Of a DNA stretch of 64,000 bases, positions 1 through 10,316 are shown one piece after another. This stretch comes from Tritrichomonas musculus. Lineage: Eukaryota; Parabasalia; Tritrichomonadida; Tritrichomonadidae. Location of the stretch: positions 6,309,501-6,373,500 of the forward strand of contig JAPFFF010000005.1 in NCBI GenBank assembly GCA_039105265.1, in the 5' to 3' direction. The notes beneath the pieces were generated by a model that was not told where the DNA came from, did no database searches, and saw nothing but the letters and a program-made list of their open reading frames with translations. Position numbers and translations under genes: made by a program. Positions within the stretch are counted from its first letter, which is position 1. Every line of letters starts with the position of its first letter.

Positions 1-369
1 ATATGCAACACAAGTGTTCCAGAAGATAAAATTGACTTCGATGATGTTGGCTATCTTGTGCCATCCGAAAAAACGCCGACAATTTACACACATACAGCAA
101 TGGCCTGCCTGAAGAAGGCTCCAGATGTTCCTGTTATTGATAATAGAAATTCAATCACTGGAGGAGGTGTATTTTTAATGATTGTTATTATTGTTTCTAT
201 TCTTTATATTGTTATTGGCTTACTTGTTAACTTTATTAAAGGAGGAATGGTTGAGCTTCCAAATAAAGCATTTTGGGAAGAGTTCGGAATATGCATACAG
301 ACAGCTGTTTTGTACATTTTTACATGTGGAAAGAGATCCAATGAGTTAATTGGATATGAAAAAGCATGA
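1..369 (+). CDS. C-terminal end of an Atg27 / mannose-6-phosphate-receptor-like membrane protein (partial)
   Basis: The frame is open from the first base of the window, so this is the 3' end of a larger gene. About 122 residues are visible. They contain one membrane segment (VFLMIVIIVSILYIVIGLLV, about residues 58-77), preceded by a GGG and followed by a short stretch with PNKAFW. A glycine-rich lumenal edge, one membrane helix and a cytosolic G...PN..FW motif match the end of Atg27 and MRH-domain sorting receptors, which carry cargo between Golgi and endosomes. The lumenal cysteine-rich MRH domain would lie outside the window, so the family call rests only on the tail. A single-pass membrane protein is certain; the receptor family is an inference. 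Confidence 0.6.
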   Translation: MCNTSVPEDKIDFDDVGYLVPSEKTPTIYTHTAMACLKKAPDVPVIDNRNSITGGGVFLMIVIIVSILYIVIGLLVNFIKGGMVELPNKAFWEEFGICIQTAVLYIFTCGKRSNELIGYEKA

Positions 370-754
370 TAAATATATTTTAATCCTAATAGATATTATT
401 ATTAATATTTCATTTTATTTTTTTTTTATAAAAAGTTGAGATTGATTAATTCTTGACAATGTATTCAATCGTTTGAATCATATTAATAGCAATAAATCAT
501 ATATGTTTTTTTTTAAGAAAAATATAATGAAAATGAATTAAAAAAAAAAAAAGGTCATTTATCAAAATGATAGTAAAATAGCGTTATCATATTAAACTAA
601 ATATGAAAATTACTCTCCGTTTGCTTGAAAAAGATATTATGTAGTTGTATAATGATTAAAATATAAAAAAGAAAAATAACTTTTATCAATTCTAAATCTA
701 TTTCATAATGAAATAATTTTCTTCAATTGCCTTTTACAAATTAAAACAAAAAAA
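370..754. other. intergenic, AT-rich, no feature seen
   Basis: Between two convergent genes. Homopolymer A and T runs only. I see no reading frame, repeat pair or RNA gene. Confidence 0.6.
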
Positions 755-1423
755 TCATTGTAAAGTGAAGCTAACTCTTCTTCTTGTTCTAGCCTCTTCA
801 AGACTTGGCGGTTGACTTGAAAAGCAAGGAAGCGGGTTTTCAAATGAATCCTCTTCTTCCGTTTCTTCGTCAGGCGTATAATGAGGCTCATTATATTGAA
901 TGAGACGATGATACTTTTCGATCTCTTCGGTTTCATCAAATACTTCCTTTGATTTAGTGATAAATTGATCAACAAGACCTTTCAGTTTATCAATATCAAG
1001 GTTAGGGTGTTTGCTACAACTTTCAATTAAATTTTTATAATATTCTTCAAGTAAAGTTTCTTCATTATGGAGTTTTGGAGTTAAATTGCGTTGAATATTT
1101 AAATTTTGCTGATCAATTGATTCTTGGAGGGACTTTATTTTTTGCATTGACTCTTGAAGTTTTTTTTGGACTGCAGAACGATTTTCTTCTTCTTTTTTCT
1201 GCTGCGAAATAAGCATATCTATTTGTTCCTCAAATTCTACAGTTTTTTGTGGTTCATTGTTATTATTATCGTTATTTGCATTTTCATCTTTTGCAGTTGA
1301 AAGATCGTCTTCGCTGTCACGGTGCTCTTTAGTGTTTTTCTGTTGGCGAAGAGTTGTTGCTTCATCGTAAAGAGCTAGATTTTCATTTTGGATAACTTGA
1401 AGTTCTTCTTGTAGATCATTCAT
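755..1423 (-). CDS. coiled-coil protein of unknown function
   Basis: A protein of 222 residues starting at MNDLQEEL. The frame extends upstream, but that part is a run of phenylalanine and isoleucine codons from AT-rich intergenic DNA, so the start at 1,423 is preferred. Residues about 1-130 are rich in Glu, Gln, Lys and Leu in heptad-like spacing, with an acidic, asparagine-rich break around residues 40-60. The C-terminal half is acidic (DEETEEEDSFENP), and the end is basic (ARTRRRVSFTLQ), which could be a phosphorylated or peptide-binding tail. No membrane segment or signal peptide is visible. It is convergent with the upstream membrane-protein gene. I do not recognise a family; golgin-like or cytoskeletal roles are possible but not shown. 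Confidence 0.7.
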   Translation of the reverse strand: MNDLQEELQVIQNENLALYDEATTLRQQKNTKEHRDSEDDLSTAKDENANNDNNNNEPQKTVEFEEQIDMLISQQKKEEENRSAVQKKLQESMQKIKSLQESIDQQNLNIQRNLTPKLHNEETLLEEYYKNLIESCSKHPNLDIDKLKGLVDQFITKSKEVFDETEEIEKYHRLIQYNEPHYTPDEETEEEDSFENPLPCFSSQPPSLEEARTRRRVSFTLQ

Positions 1424-1958
1424 TTGTGGAAAAAATAAAATAATAATAAAAAAAAAAAAAAAAAAAATTATCAAATTGAATTCAATAATTAAAAAATAAT
1501 TATTTTCAAAAGTTAATAAACTTATTGAAAAAGTCAAAAATCATACTATAATCGAAATTATTTGCATTTTATCTTGATAAAACAGGAATTAATATGAAAA
1601 TAATTTTAATTCTAAGCATTTATATATGATTAATAAAATTGTTACATAAGAAAAATGTGAAAATTCATAGCAAAATAGCAATTTTTAATATCAAATCATT
1701 AAACTGATTACAATAAAAAGCGAGCATAGAAAAAAGCTAGTCACTATATCACTAATATATGATTTATCAAAATTGATTGGCACATTGATAAGGCCCATTC
1801 TTTTTCATTTTTTTTTAATCCAATAAAATTAGTAAAATAATTATTTTTGATTGAATATTAACATTTTAATAAAATGAATAAATAATAAAAACAATGTTTT
1901 AATTTATAAATTTTTTTTTCTATTGATAGTTTTACAATTCTGAATGCTTATTGAAAAA
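1424..1958. other. intergenic, AT-rich
   Basis: Homopolymer-rich spacer between two minus-strand genes. It includes an A run near 1,448-1,466. Nothing else recognisable. Confidence 0.5.
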
Positions 1959-2318
1959 TTATGCACTAGTATGTTGTTTCTTTCTGGCGTTCTCTACAAA
2001 AATTGCATAGCCATGCATCATTCTATAATACAAATAAAAAGTTAAAAATATAACCATTATTAATGCCATCATGCTTTGAGATATTTTAATCTGAGATGGT
2101 GGACGATTAATATTGATTGCATATAAAACAAAGAATGCGACCCAATTGATAGTTGGTTGAGCAAAAATTGTACCAAAAAATGATATTGAGAGAACAATCA
2201 TAGAAGCTGCATCATAAAAAGTTGAATTGGGCATTGGAAGCTTTTCTTTGAAAGGCTGGGCCGAACCTAAATCGACTGAAGGATGAAATCCCTCATCTTC
2301 ATTGATTTCAGGTTCCAT
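1959..2318 (-). CDS. Asterix-like (WDR83OS / UPF0139) ER membrane protein
   Basis: A protein of 119 residues. A soluble N-terminus is followed by hydrophobic segments at about residues 38-52, 58-68 and 82-98. The core reads FYDAASMIVLSISFFG, then a W..FF.LY.. helix, then a polar INRPPSQIKISQSMMAL turn. This matches the layout of Asterix, where the middle helix is followed by a short polar loop leading into a methionine- and serine-rich last helix. Asterix partners CCDC47 in the PAT complex, an intramembrane chaperone for multi-pass proteins at the ER translocon. The length (about 105-120 residues in the family) fits. The call rests on recognised pattern and topology, not on an alignment. Confidence 0.55.
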   Translation of the reverse strand: MEPEINEDEGFHPSVDLGSAQPFKEKLPMPNSTFYDAASMIVLSISFFGTIFAQPTINWVAFFVLYAININRPPSQIKISQSMMALIMVIFLTFYLYYRMMHGYAIFVENARKKQHTSA

Positions 2319-2526
2319 TTAAACCAAACTTATTCAAAAAATTGAATATTTTCACTAGAATATAATCGTTTATTTTAAAAACAATTCATTGAATTCATAA
2401 GATATGATAATTCATATTTTTGCACACCATAATATTAGAAAAATAAAAACATTCAGTATAAATCATTATAATGAATTATTTAGTAATAATATAACAAAAA
2501 TCACAAACTGTTTTGACTAAAAATAA

Positions 2527-3114
2527 TCAAAAGATATCAATATCATTGCTTGTTATGAACTTATAAATTAGGCCAATTAAAATAATTATTAGCAATATTA
2601 TTATGCAAGAAATTACAAGATCTATAAATGACTTCCAATTTACTCTTCTCTTTAATTTCATAGCTCTTGGAAGAAGAGGGCTATTTCCTCCAAGATTTGC
2701 AAAATCAAGGAGAGCTTCAGCTTTACTGATTTCTTTATTTATATCTACTAAGTCATAATCTTGTTTTTTCATTTGCTCTGCAAGAAGAAGATGAGCATAT
2801 CCTGAAAGAACAGTTAATTTTTTATTGTTTTTTGATACCACTGATGTCATTAATTCTTCAGTAGTTGCAAATTGTGAAACTCCAAATTCATTATCAATTA
2901 TTTTTATATATTTAAAAAATTGTGGAATTTTTGTTTCTTTTTTAATTATCGAAATGCATTGATTAAAAGTACCAATTGATGGAATAATTGGATAATTATC
3001 TGATGAAAAATCGAATTTTTTTAATTCGATCATAATTTCATCCGTTTTACATGTTTCAGTCTTCAGTCTTTTATCTTCCTCATTATATAAATGAATTGAA
3101 TTTTGATTTTTCAT
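2527..3114 (-). CDS. tail-anchored protein of unknown function
   Basis: A protein of 195 residues with one strongly hydrophobic segment near the C-terminus (FIDLVISCIIILLIIILIGLIY, trimmed here to its edges at about residues 162-185), followed by about nine polar residues. No signal peptide is visible, so insertion is expected to be post-translational with the N-terminal part in the cytosol. The region just before the anchor has a short helical stretch (DINKEISKAEALLDFANLGG), and a basic KLKRRVNWK precedes the membrane. The layout resembles small SNARE-like proteins such as Use1 or Sec20, but I see no clear SNARE heptad layer with a central Q or R. Function is left open. Confidence 0.65.
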   Translation of the reverse strand: MKNQNSIHLYNEEDKRLKTETCKTDEIMIELKKFDFSSDNYPIIPSIGTFNQCISIIKKETKIPQFFKYIKIIDNEFGVSQFATTEELMTSVVSKNNKKLTVLSGYAHLLLAEQMKKQDYDLVDINKEISKAEALLDFANLGGNSPLLPRAMKLKRRVNWKSFIDLVISCIIILLIIILIGLIYKFITSNDIDIF

Positions 3115-3614
3115 GAAAATGATTTGCCCTGATTGAATAATTCAATAGTTTCAAAATTATAATATTTGACTAGCCGAAATATTTTAATATAATAAATTAA
3201 TTCATATTTATAATTATTATTTATTATTATGATATAATTAAAAGTCTAAATATTAGATAAATAATTATATTAATCAAGAAGGAAGAAAAATATTATGTAT
3301 TAAAAAATTAAATAAATGAGATAATTTTCTTTGCTTATTGAATAATTTCATAAAGATCTATATAAAAAGTTATTCTTGTTGAATATATTTAAATTATAAA
3401 AAAAATCGTTTATTCCACTATATATACTAAACTTTACAAAATTTTTAATTTGTATATCATTTTATAAAAACAATCTTTATAAAACAATAAAGAAAAATCA
3501 AAAGTAATGTAGGTTTTTTAAATTTTGGATTTTGAAGTGAACTTTTTCTATTAGAATTGACCAATAAAATTTTTACAATTAGATTTTTGAATTGATAATC
3601 AACCAAATATAAAA
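3115..3614. other. intergenic between divergent genes; holds the Sec31 promoter
   Basis: About 500 bases of AT-rich spacer between divergent genes. The last 15 bases before the Sec31 start read ATCAACCAAATATAA, which contains a TCA trinucleotide like the trichomonad initiator (TCA followed by pyrimidine or A). This is suggestive only. Confidence 0.35.
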
Positions 3615-6600
3615 ATGAAAGTCTGGTCAGTAGAAAGCCCAAGTATTGTTGAATGGTGCCCAATTCGAAACGATTCACGTCTTTATGCTTCATCAACACC
3701 ATCAACATGTGAAGAAAATCCATCACTTACACTCTCACGCTTTAATTTTCTTGGAATCACGCCAACTACAGAAACAGTCGCAACATTTAATGCTAAATCA
3801 CCTTTTACAACATTATCATGGACAAATCATCCATCACAAAATCTCGGACTTCTCGCATCTGGTCATAAAGATGGATCAATTTCACTTTATTCACCAGCTG
3901 AAAAATCAACAATAAGTTCTCTTTCATATCATAAAACAGATATAACATGCCTCAAGTTCAATCCAACGCAAACTAACGTTCTTCTTTCTGTTTCATCCGA
4001 CAACGAAATTTCTGTTTGGGATGTCACACATCCAGAAAATGGTAAGAGATGCTCAGCTGGTGCAATCAATCGCGCAGTTCAAGGTACAATCACAAGTGTT
4101 GATTGGCACAAGAAATCAACGTTAAGCTCTTTCTTTGCATTATGCGACTCTACTGGATTATGCGTTGTTTGGGATCTTCGTCAAAACCGATCGACACATA
4201 ATTTTGCAGATTCAACTTTCAAATCAGAATTATCCGATATTTCGTTTGCTCCAGTTAACTCAACACTTCTTGCTACAGCATCAAGCAATCCAAGAAATTC
4301 AGTTGTTTCTATTTGGGATCTCAGAAACCCAACCACTCCAACTCGCAAACTTCATGGTCATACCTCTGGTGTTTCTAAGCTTGAATGGCCTGCATGCGAT
4401 GAAAGAATTCTTTTATCTTCTGGAAAAGATGGAAATGTTATTGCATGGAATACAGAATCTGGAGAACAACTTAAGACAGTATTTGAAAGCAATTCACCAG
4501 TTTCACAATTATCTTGGTCACCACACTTCCATGGAGCTGTTTTAGCATCAAACCTTACAGGAACACAACTTTATTCATTTGTTGATCCTGCAATGGGAGT
4601 ATCAAACAAACTTCCACATCCTCACTTTCACCGAAGACAATGTGGCGTCGATGTCGCCTTTGATGGACGCATTTTCCAATTCAATGGTAAAAATGTTCAT
4701 AGCTTTGTTCATCAAGAGCAAATTGCAGAAGCATCCGATTTTGTCCATTTCGTTGAAGCTCTTGAACAAAACACAATGCCACTTTTCGTTAATGAGAAAA
4801 TTGAAAATAGCGACAACAATACAGAAAAAGAACTTTGGGAAATTTGTCTTCTCGCAATGAGCCCAGATACATTCAAACAAAACATCCTTACAAATCTTGG
4901 TATTTCTCAACAAAGTAACTTTGCTGAACAACTCAAGCAAGCAGAACCTCAACCAAGTCTTGAAGAAAGCGGTGCTACTGCATCAAGCGCATCATTATTT
5001 GGTGACCCAACACCAACAGATGAAGTTGATGCTGCATTTGCCTTTTCAAAGCCAAGCGCATTAAATGACAATCTTAACATGATTTCAAGTTCCAATCCAA
5101 ACTTCGCTCAAGAGCAAGCTGTTGAAGAAGAAGTCTTTACTGAAGTTTTCACACCATTCCGTGTTATTCCAAAGAAGGAGAAAGATGAAGCTGGAAATAT
5201 TATTGCATCAGCTTTGATCACTGGTGACTTAAAGGCAGCCATTGACTGTTGCTTCCAATCAGAGAAATATGCAGATGCCCTTCTTATTGCTTCTTGTGGA
5301 TCACCAGAACTCTTACAAAAAACAAGAGAGCGTTATATCAGACAAGATAATACAGCATTAACACGCCTCATATCTTTCATTTCACAAGATCGCCTTGACA
5401 ATTTTGTTAGATATGCAAAAACCAAAGAATGGAAAGAAGCATTTGCTGTTATCTGCAATTTTGCTAAAACTGACGAAGATTTCGAACGCTTGAGTGAAGT
5501 TCTTGGAAGAAGGCTTATTGCAGAAAAAAACGACTATAGTTCAGCTTACATTTGTTTTGTTGCAGCTAAGAAATATGATATGGTACAACAATGCTTATTC
5601 CAAATTTATCAAACTGTCGAAAACAAAGATTCATCTAGTGCATCTGTTGTACTTCTCGTTCTCGAAAAACTTTGTGCCATGGCAGGAACAAAGGCTGATA
5701 GTGTTATCGCACCAATTGCCAGGACATTCCTTCAACACGTTATTCAAAGTGGAAACAAAGATCAAGCAATCAGATTTGTAAATGCACTTCCTCCAACTTC
5801 TCAATTACAAAATTTGAAGGCAGTTTTGGGTGGTCAACCAGTTCGCAATCAAGGTTTCAATCAATCAAATCAAACCGCAAATCAATCACAAATGTATCAA
5901 CGTTCTACCTCAGCCATACCAAACCAAGCACAAGCTCCAAATCAACCATTTACACCTGCTAATGTTTTCACACCATCACAAGGTCCAGGCCTTTATCCAG
6001 GATCAAGTAATAGAGTTCCACCACCTCCAGCACAAGCAAACAGAGTTCCATCGGGAAATACTCAACCGCCAAAAGCTACACAACAACCCAACCAACCACA
6101 AGTTTTCGTACCAATCAGTGGAGTTGTTCCTCCAACAACAGCAGCTGGCTATGGTAACACTCCTTATATTCCATCATCACAAGGCTTCAAGCCAAAGCAA
6201 CAACAGATTGCACCTCCACCACCAGGACCAGCACCATCAGCCCAGCCACAATTTGTTGCACCAGGACCAGTGCAGCAACCCAATGTTCTTGCTCCACCAC
6301 CAATGCAGCAACCACAAATACAACCACCACAAATTGATCAAGGATTTTCAATGCCAAACCAACCACCTCCAATTTCCACAAATTACAATATTCCTGGTGC
6401 AACACCATATGGTCTTCAACCACAACCACCTGCTGCTGCGAAACCAGCAGCTCCACCTCCAATGGCCACTCCTAATATCAACGTTCCTCCACCAGCACCA
6501 GCTGTTATACTTCCACCAACTCCTCAAATTCAGCAGCCACCAATTCAACAACCAGGAATGGTTCAAATGCCAGGTTCTGTCCAGCCGCCAAATGCCCCAG

Positions 6601-7232
6601 GTATTCCAGGTGTTCAAGTTACTCAACCAACAAGAATTGAAGCTCCACCAATGGCCCAACCAAACATTAATGCACCACCTCCAATGACAGTTGTTCCACC
6701 ACCAATGCCAACACAATTCCAACCACAACCATCTAATCAAATGAACTCAAATATGCCCAATGCTCAATATGCTCAACCAGGAATGGGACAATTCAACCAA
6801 ATGCAACAGCCTGTTACTGTTGGTGTTGCAGCTGGTGCCCCTCCAGGTCTTTCGCCAAAATCATCATCACCAGCACCTGCTCCAGAACCTTCACCAGAAG
6901 CAACAATTGAAGATGTTCCTCAGCAAAATAGACAACTTGCTGATCAACTTGTTTCTTTAATAAATGAACTTGAAACTCGTCCAAACTTGAAACCAGCTCA
7001 GAAGAAAGCTTTGACCGACGCTCAAGCCAAACTTCCTTTCGTATTTGGTTTATTAAGAGATGGAAAAGTACCTGAAGGACTCATAAATGATATGATACTC
7101 TTCATTCAGAAAATTAATGGTGGCGAATTATCTGAAGCTAATCAAATCAGAAAGAATGCAATTGTTAACCATATGGCAAATTGCCGTGATGCAGTTCTCA
7201 TCATGAACTATATCTCAAGCAGCATTCGTTAA
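3615..7232 (+). CDS. SEC31: COPII outer-coat protein Sec31
   Basis: A protein of 1,205 residues with the full Sec31 plan. Residues about 1-350 form WD40 repeats (SVWDVTHPENG, VVWDLRQN, SIWDLRNP...KLHGHTSGVSKLEW, VIAWNTESGE). Residues about 520-760 are an alpha-solenoid (SALITGDLKAAIDCC, then YADALLIASCGSPELLQKT), the ancestral coatomer element. Residues about 770-1,095 are proline- and glutamine-rich (many PPP runs), the segment that contacts Sec23 and stimulates Sar1. Residues about 1,110-1,205 form the helical C-terminal domain. Sec31 pairs with Sec13 to form the outer cage of ER-to-Golgi vesicles. Length fits the family. The start is preceded by an in-frame stop region and gives a clean WD40 N-terminus. 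Antisense frames over the proline-rich part are composition artefacts. Confidence 0.95.
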   Translation: MKVWSVESPSIVEWCPIRNDSRLYASSTPSTCEENPSLTLSRFNFLGITPTTETVATFNAKSPFTTLSWTNHPSQNLGLLASGHKDGSISLYSPAEKSTISSLSYHKTDITCLKFNPTQTNVLLSVSSDNEISVWDVTHPENGKRCSAGAINRAVQGTITSVDWHKKSTLSSFFALCDSTGLCVVWDLRQNRSTHNFADSTFKSELSDISFAPVNSTLLATASSNPRNSVVSIWDLRNPTTPTRKLHGHTSGVSKLEWPACDERILLSSGKDGNVIAWNTESGEQLKTVFESNSPVSQLSWSPHFHGAVLASNLTGTQLYSFVDPAMGVSNKLPHPHFHRRQCGVDVAFDGRIFQFNGKNVHSFVHQEQIAEASDFVHFVEALEQNTMPLFVNEKIENSDNNTEKELWEICLLAMSPDTFKQNILTNLGISQQSNFAEQLKQAEPQPSLEESGATASSASLFGDPTPTDEVDAAFAFSKPSALNDNLNMISSSNPNFAQEQAVEEEVFTEVFTPFRVIPKKEKDEAGNIIASALITGDLKAAIDCCFQSEKYADALLIASCGSPELLQKTRERYIRQDNTALTRLISFISQDRLDNFVRYAKTKEWKEAFAVICNFAKTDEDFERLSEVLGRRLIAEKNDYSSAYICFVAAKKYDMVQQCLFQIYQTVENKDSSSASVVLLVLEKLCAMAGTKADSVIAPIARTFLQHVIQSGNKDQAIRFVNALPPTSQLQNLKAVLGGQPVRNQGFNQSNQTANQSQMYQRSTSAIPNQAQAPNQPFTPANVFTPSQGPGLYPGSSNRVPPPPAQANRVPSGNTQPPKATQQPNQPQVFVPISGVVPPTTAAGYGNTPYIPSSQGFKPKQQQIAPPPPGPAPSAQPQFVAPGPVQQPNVLAPPPMQQPQIQPPQIDQGFSMPNQPPPISTNYNIPGATPYGLQPQPPAAAKPAAPPPMATPNINVPPPAPAVILPPTPQIQQPPIQQPGMVQMPGSVQPPNAPGIPGVQVTQPTRIEAPPMAQPNINAPPPMTVVPPPMPTQFQPQPSNQMNSNMPNAQYAQPGMGQFNQMQQPVTVGVAAGAPPGLSPKSSSPAPAPEPSPEATIEDVPQQNRQLADQLVSLINELETRPNLKPAQKKALTDAQAKLPFVFGLLRDGKVPEGLINDMILFIQKINGGELSEANQIRKNAIVNHMANCRDAVLIMNYISSSIR

Positions 7233-7363
7233 AGAAGAAACAAATTTTTAAATTTATTTAAAAAGGAATGATTTTTTATAATTTTGAATTATTTTCAATT
7301 ATTATTCAAAAAGTTATTTTGTATTCAAAAAGCTGAGATTTATTATAATTTAAATTATAATGA

Positions 7364-8368
7364 TTAGGCCATATCCCTCGCTGCTTTAACACCGTATATT
7401 CCTTCAGTTTGTGTTGCTGATCGTTTAATAGCTTCACTCATTACTTTTGAGGCAATAATGCCAACTAAATTAACATCAGCTTTAACTTCACCTGTTGTCA
7501 TTGCGTAAATTGTATCACCATCATGCATTGTATGAACTGGTCTGATACTTCTTGCAAATCCATTATGTGCCATGCCAGCAACTTTGGCCATATGTGGCTT
7601 AGGTAATGCGGCGTTTGTAATAATGCATGCAATTGTAGTATTTGTTGGTATTGTATTTGTATTTTGAGGTTGTTCTTTTGCGGCGTTTGCATCTGCTTGT
7701 TGCTTAAGTACGAGCTGGAATAATGTTTCTTCAGTATTTAGAAAAGCACCTGTTTTTGGATCTCGCAATCCAGCAATTTTCTTGTTTGTTTGGTAGTCAT
7801 AAACATCGCCTAAAGCATTAACAGAAACAACTGCGCCAACTTTCAAGTCGCCAAGTTGAGCAGCATAGATGCCAAGACCTGTCTTCATCATTCCTGCATC
7901 GCCTAGAAGTTTACCACATGTAGCTCCTGTTCCTGCACCAACGTTTCCTTCTTTGGGATCATTTTTCTCAGCGTCAACGCATGCTTGATATGCCATTTGC
8001 TGGTCTGGGTGAGCATTGGCAACTAATTGAAGATCATATATATCTGATTGGCAAACAATTGGAACAACAATATCGCCAACTGGGAATCCAATTTTTTTTT
8101 CTTCGAGGTATTTCATAACTCCGCCAGCTGCATCAAGACCAAAAGCGCTTCCACCGCTTAATAAAACAGCATGAACACCATTGTTAGCTGCCAAAGGGTC
8201 AAGCAAAGCTGATTCTCTTGAAGCAGATGCGCCTCCTCTAAAATCAGCGCCAGTAACAGCTCCTTTTTCGCAAATGATGACTGTGCATCCAGTTGCCTTT
8301 TCTAGGTCTTGAGCATTTCCTATTTTAAAACCTTCAATTGCAGTAATTGGGATTTCTTTAAGGCTCAT
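7364..8368 (-). CDS. P1-family (S58, DmpA-like) aminopeptidase / esterase
   Basis: A protein of 334 residues matching the P1/S58 self-cleaving peptidase family (L-aminopeptidase/D-esterase, DmpA, BapA). The glycine-rich N-terminal part has GAVTGADFRGGASASRE and LLSGGSAFGLDAAGGVM, typical of the family. The self-cleavage site is predicted at Asn243-Thr244 in the motif NTTIACIITNA, with Thr244 as the freed nucleophile of the small subunit. The downstream HNGFARSIRPVHTMHDGDT is the other family signature. The enzyme would be an N-terminal nucleophile hydrolase that releases N-terminal amino acids from peptides or amides. No signal peptide, so probably cytosolic. The family is mainly bacterial and patchy in protists, so acquisition by lateral transfer is possible. 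It is convergent with Sec31, with only about 130 bases between. Confidence 0.88.
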   Translation of the reverse strand: MSLKEIPITAIEGFKIGNAQDLEKATGCTVIICEKGAVTGADFRGGASASRESALLDPLAANNGVHAVLLSGGSAFGLDAAGGVMKYLEEKKIGFPVGDIVVPIVCQSDIYDLQLVANAHPDQQMAYQACVDAEKNDPKEGNVGAGTGATCGKLLGDAGMMKTGLGIYAAQLGDLKVGAVVSVNALGDVYDYQTNKKIAGLRDPKTGAFLNTEETLFQLVLKQQADANAAKEQPQNTNTIPTNTTIACIITNAALPKPHMAKVAGMAHNGFARSIRPVHTMHDGDTIYAMTTGEVKADVNLVGIIASKVMSEAIKRSATQTEGIYGVKAARDMA

Positions 8369-9466
8369 TTTATTTTATGATCAACCTAACTTTTTATATG
8401 TTTGAAAATTCAATTGCTCTCTGAATATTTATCTATATTATACGGTTAAAAATACATCGAATATATAAAATAAAATGATTTTATTCTAAATAATAATATA
8501 AAAAATAAAATTAATGATTTTAATTTTATTTAACATTTAAGGATAAATAATATTACAATAAGATTTTGAAAAGAAAAAAAAAATATTCTGGAAATATCAA
8601 AATGAATTTGTATACAAAAAAATCAATCGTTTCAAAATATTGAATTTTTTTATTCATTCAAATTTCAAAATCTTTTGAATAATTTTCAATTGTATGTTTG
8701 AAAAATTTGATGGTATCATTCCATGATAAAATCATAGTTCCTCACTATTTTTGTGAATGAAACAAAGATAATAATTTGAGTTGGAAAAACATTTGTTATT
8801 AAACAAATTAAAATTGAAACTTTCAATATGAGAAGTACTAATAAAATTTATTTCTGGTCTTATCTCGACAGCATTGCAATGCTCAATATTAGAATTTCAA
8901 AGTTTATCACAATGTTGTTTAGCATAAGCATTAAACGCTTTTTTGTTAAATGTAAAAACTAAAATACAATGAAAATGATTCAAAAAAATTTTTTGTGTCA
9001 GAAAAACAATGCTAATATATGTCTAAATAATCATAGTATATAATGTAGAATGGACCGTTAAAGACCAATTTTGATATTGATTACAGATCAATTTAAAAAA
9101 AAATATTTATATAATAAAAACAGCACAAATAATTATTTGAAACAGTTAATTAATTAGCAAAAAACTATATTATCTATTCATAAGAAAAAGAAAATCAACA
9201 AAACCAATTTTTGAGATATGAATAAAACTGAGTCTGTATGATTATATTTTAAAATGTTTGTTCTCAATATTTTCCTGTTATTCTTTATAAAATAATAGTC
9301 ATTGGTTCAAAATTCAATGAAATAAAATGATTTTCACTATTTATAGAGAGGTGCGGACAAGGTGAAGTGAAATAGATTCTCTCCAAAATTGGTATACAAT
9401 CATTATTTTTTATAAGGATTAAAAATATATTAATTTTATTAAATATCGTTCCGCCGATGCAGCTGT

Positions 9467-9503
9467 GGATTATTACATTTTTTTTCTGAGAAAAAAATGT
9501 AAA
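9467..9503. repeat. small hairpin
   Basis: Near-perfect inverted repeat: TACATTTTTTTT and its complement around a CTGA loop. Too short to assign a role. Confidence 0.4.
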
Positions 9504-9656
9504 CTATTGAATATTTTTTATCTATTCGTAAACTATTGAAATAGATAAATTGATTCATAAATCTCTAATTTTTGCGTTTAAAATGATAAAAATGTTATAT
9601 TTTTATTTTCTATGTTATTTAAAAATATTTATATCTTTCATAATTCACATAACTTA

Positions 9657-9714
9657 CGAGTTTATACGACCTACTTTTTGAGCGAAGCTCAAAAAGTAGG
9701 TCCGAATAAACTCG
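9657..9714. repeat. long, nearly perfect hairpin
   Basis: Two arms of 27-28 bases around a GAA loop. Left arm runs CGAGTTTATACGACCTACTT onward to TTTGAGC (9,657-9,683). The right arm (9,687-9,714) is its complement with two or three differences. It has no gene next to it. It could be a minimal foldback element or a fragment of one. Confidence 0.7.
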
Positions 9715-10094
9715 AATTCCTTTCAATTAACACTTTTTGAATAACTTTTTTCTCATAAAAAGTTATTGACATTTTTTTGCTGGTCATTTTTATTCAAAAA
9801 GTGGTTTCATTGAAAGAAATTCAAATTTGGATGAAAAAGTATTCAATTTTTTAAAAATGTGAAAGAGGCCTGTCAACCAAAATTCTACTCGATAATTTTT
9901 TTTGAAAATGATAATATAAGATTTAAATGATGTATATTAAAACTTTTCCTCTTGAGCAAACGAAAACTTCCATACAGTTTTTAGTTTTCATTCAAATCAT
10001 CATTTTTAACTAAATATCTTCAATTCAAAAAGTAGATATATTCAAATTTGATATATTGAAAAATGAATTCTCTTTCATTTTTGATAAGATCATG

Positions 10095-10190
10095 ATTGAA
10101 TACCATTTCAATTTGAGAGAATTTTTATTGAATAGCTTTTCAATTTGAGGGAAGGTTAATTGAATATTCTTTCAATTTGAGAAGAATAAA
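10095..10190. repeat. three 32-bp tandem repeats
   Basis: Units begin at 10,095, 10,127 and 10,159. Each has ATTGAATA, then about six variable bases, then TTTCAATTTGAG, then about six variable bases. TTGAAT and ATTCAA words make each unit partly self-complementary. Confidence 0.7.
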
Positions 10191-10316
10191 TAAGTTTTAT
10201 TTATAACTTGGAAATTGAATTATCAAAAATTTATTTTTTGATATAAATATACTTAGATATTAATTATGAATTTATAAAAGTAATTATATTTGCATGTCAC
10301 AAAAAATTTAAAATTA

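Noticed and set aside
755-1537. Longer N-terminus for the coiled-coil protein
   Set aside because: The added 38 residues are poly-Phe/Ile from a homopolymer-rich intergenic stretch.
6187-6740. Antisense frames of 91 and 130 residues
   Set aside because: Shadows of the proline-rich part of Sec31; their Trp/Val runs are the complement of CCA codons.
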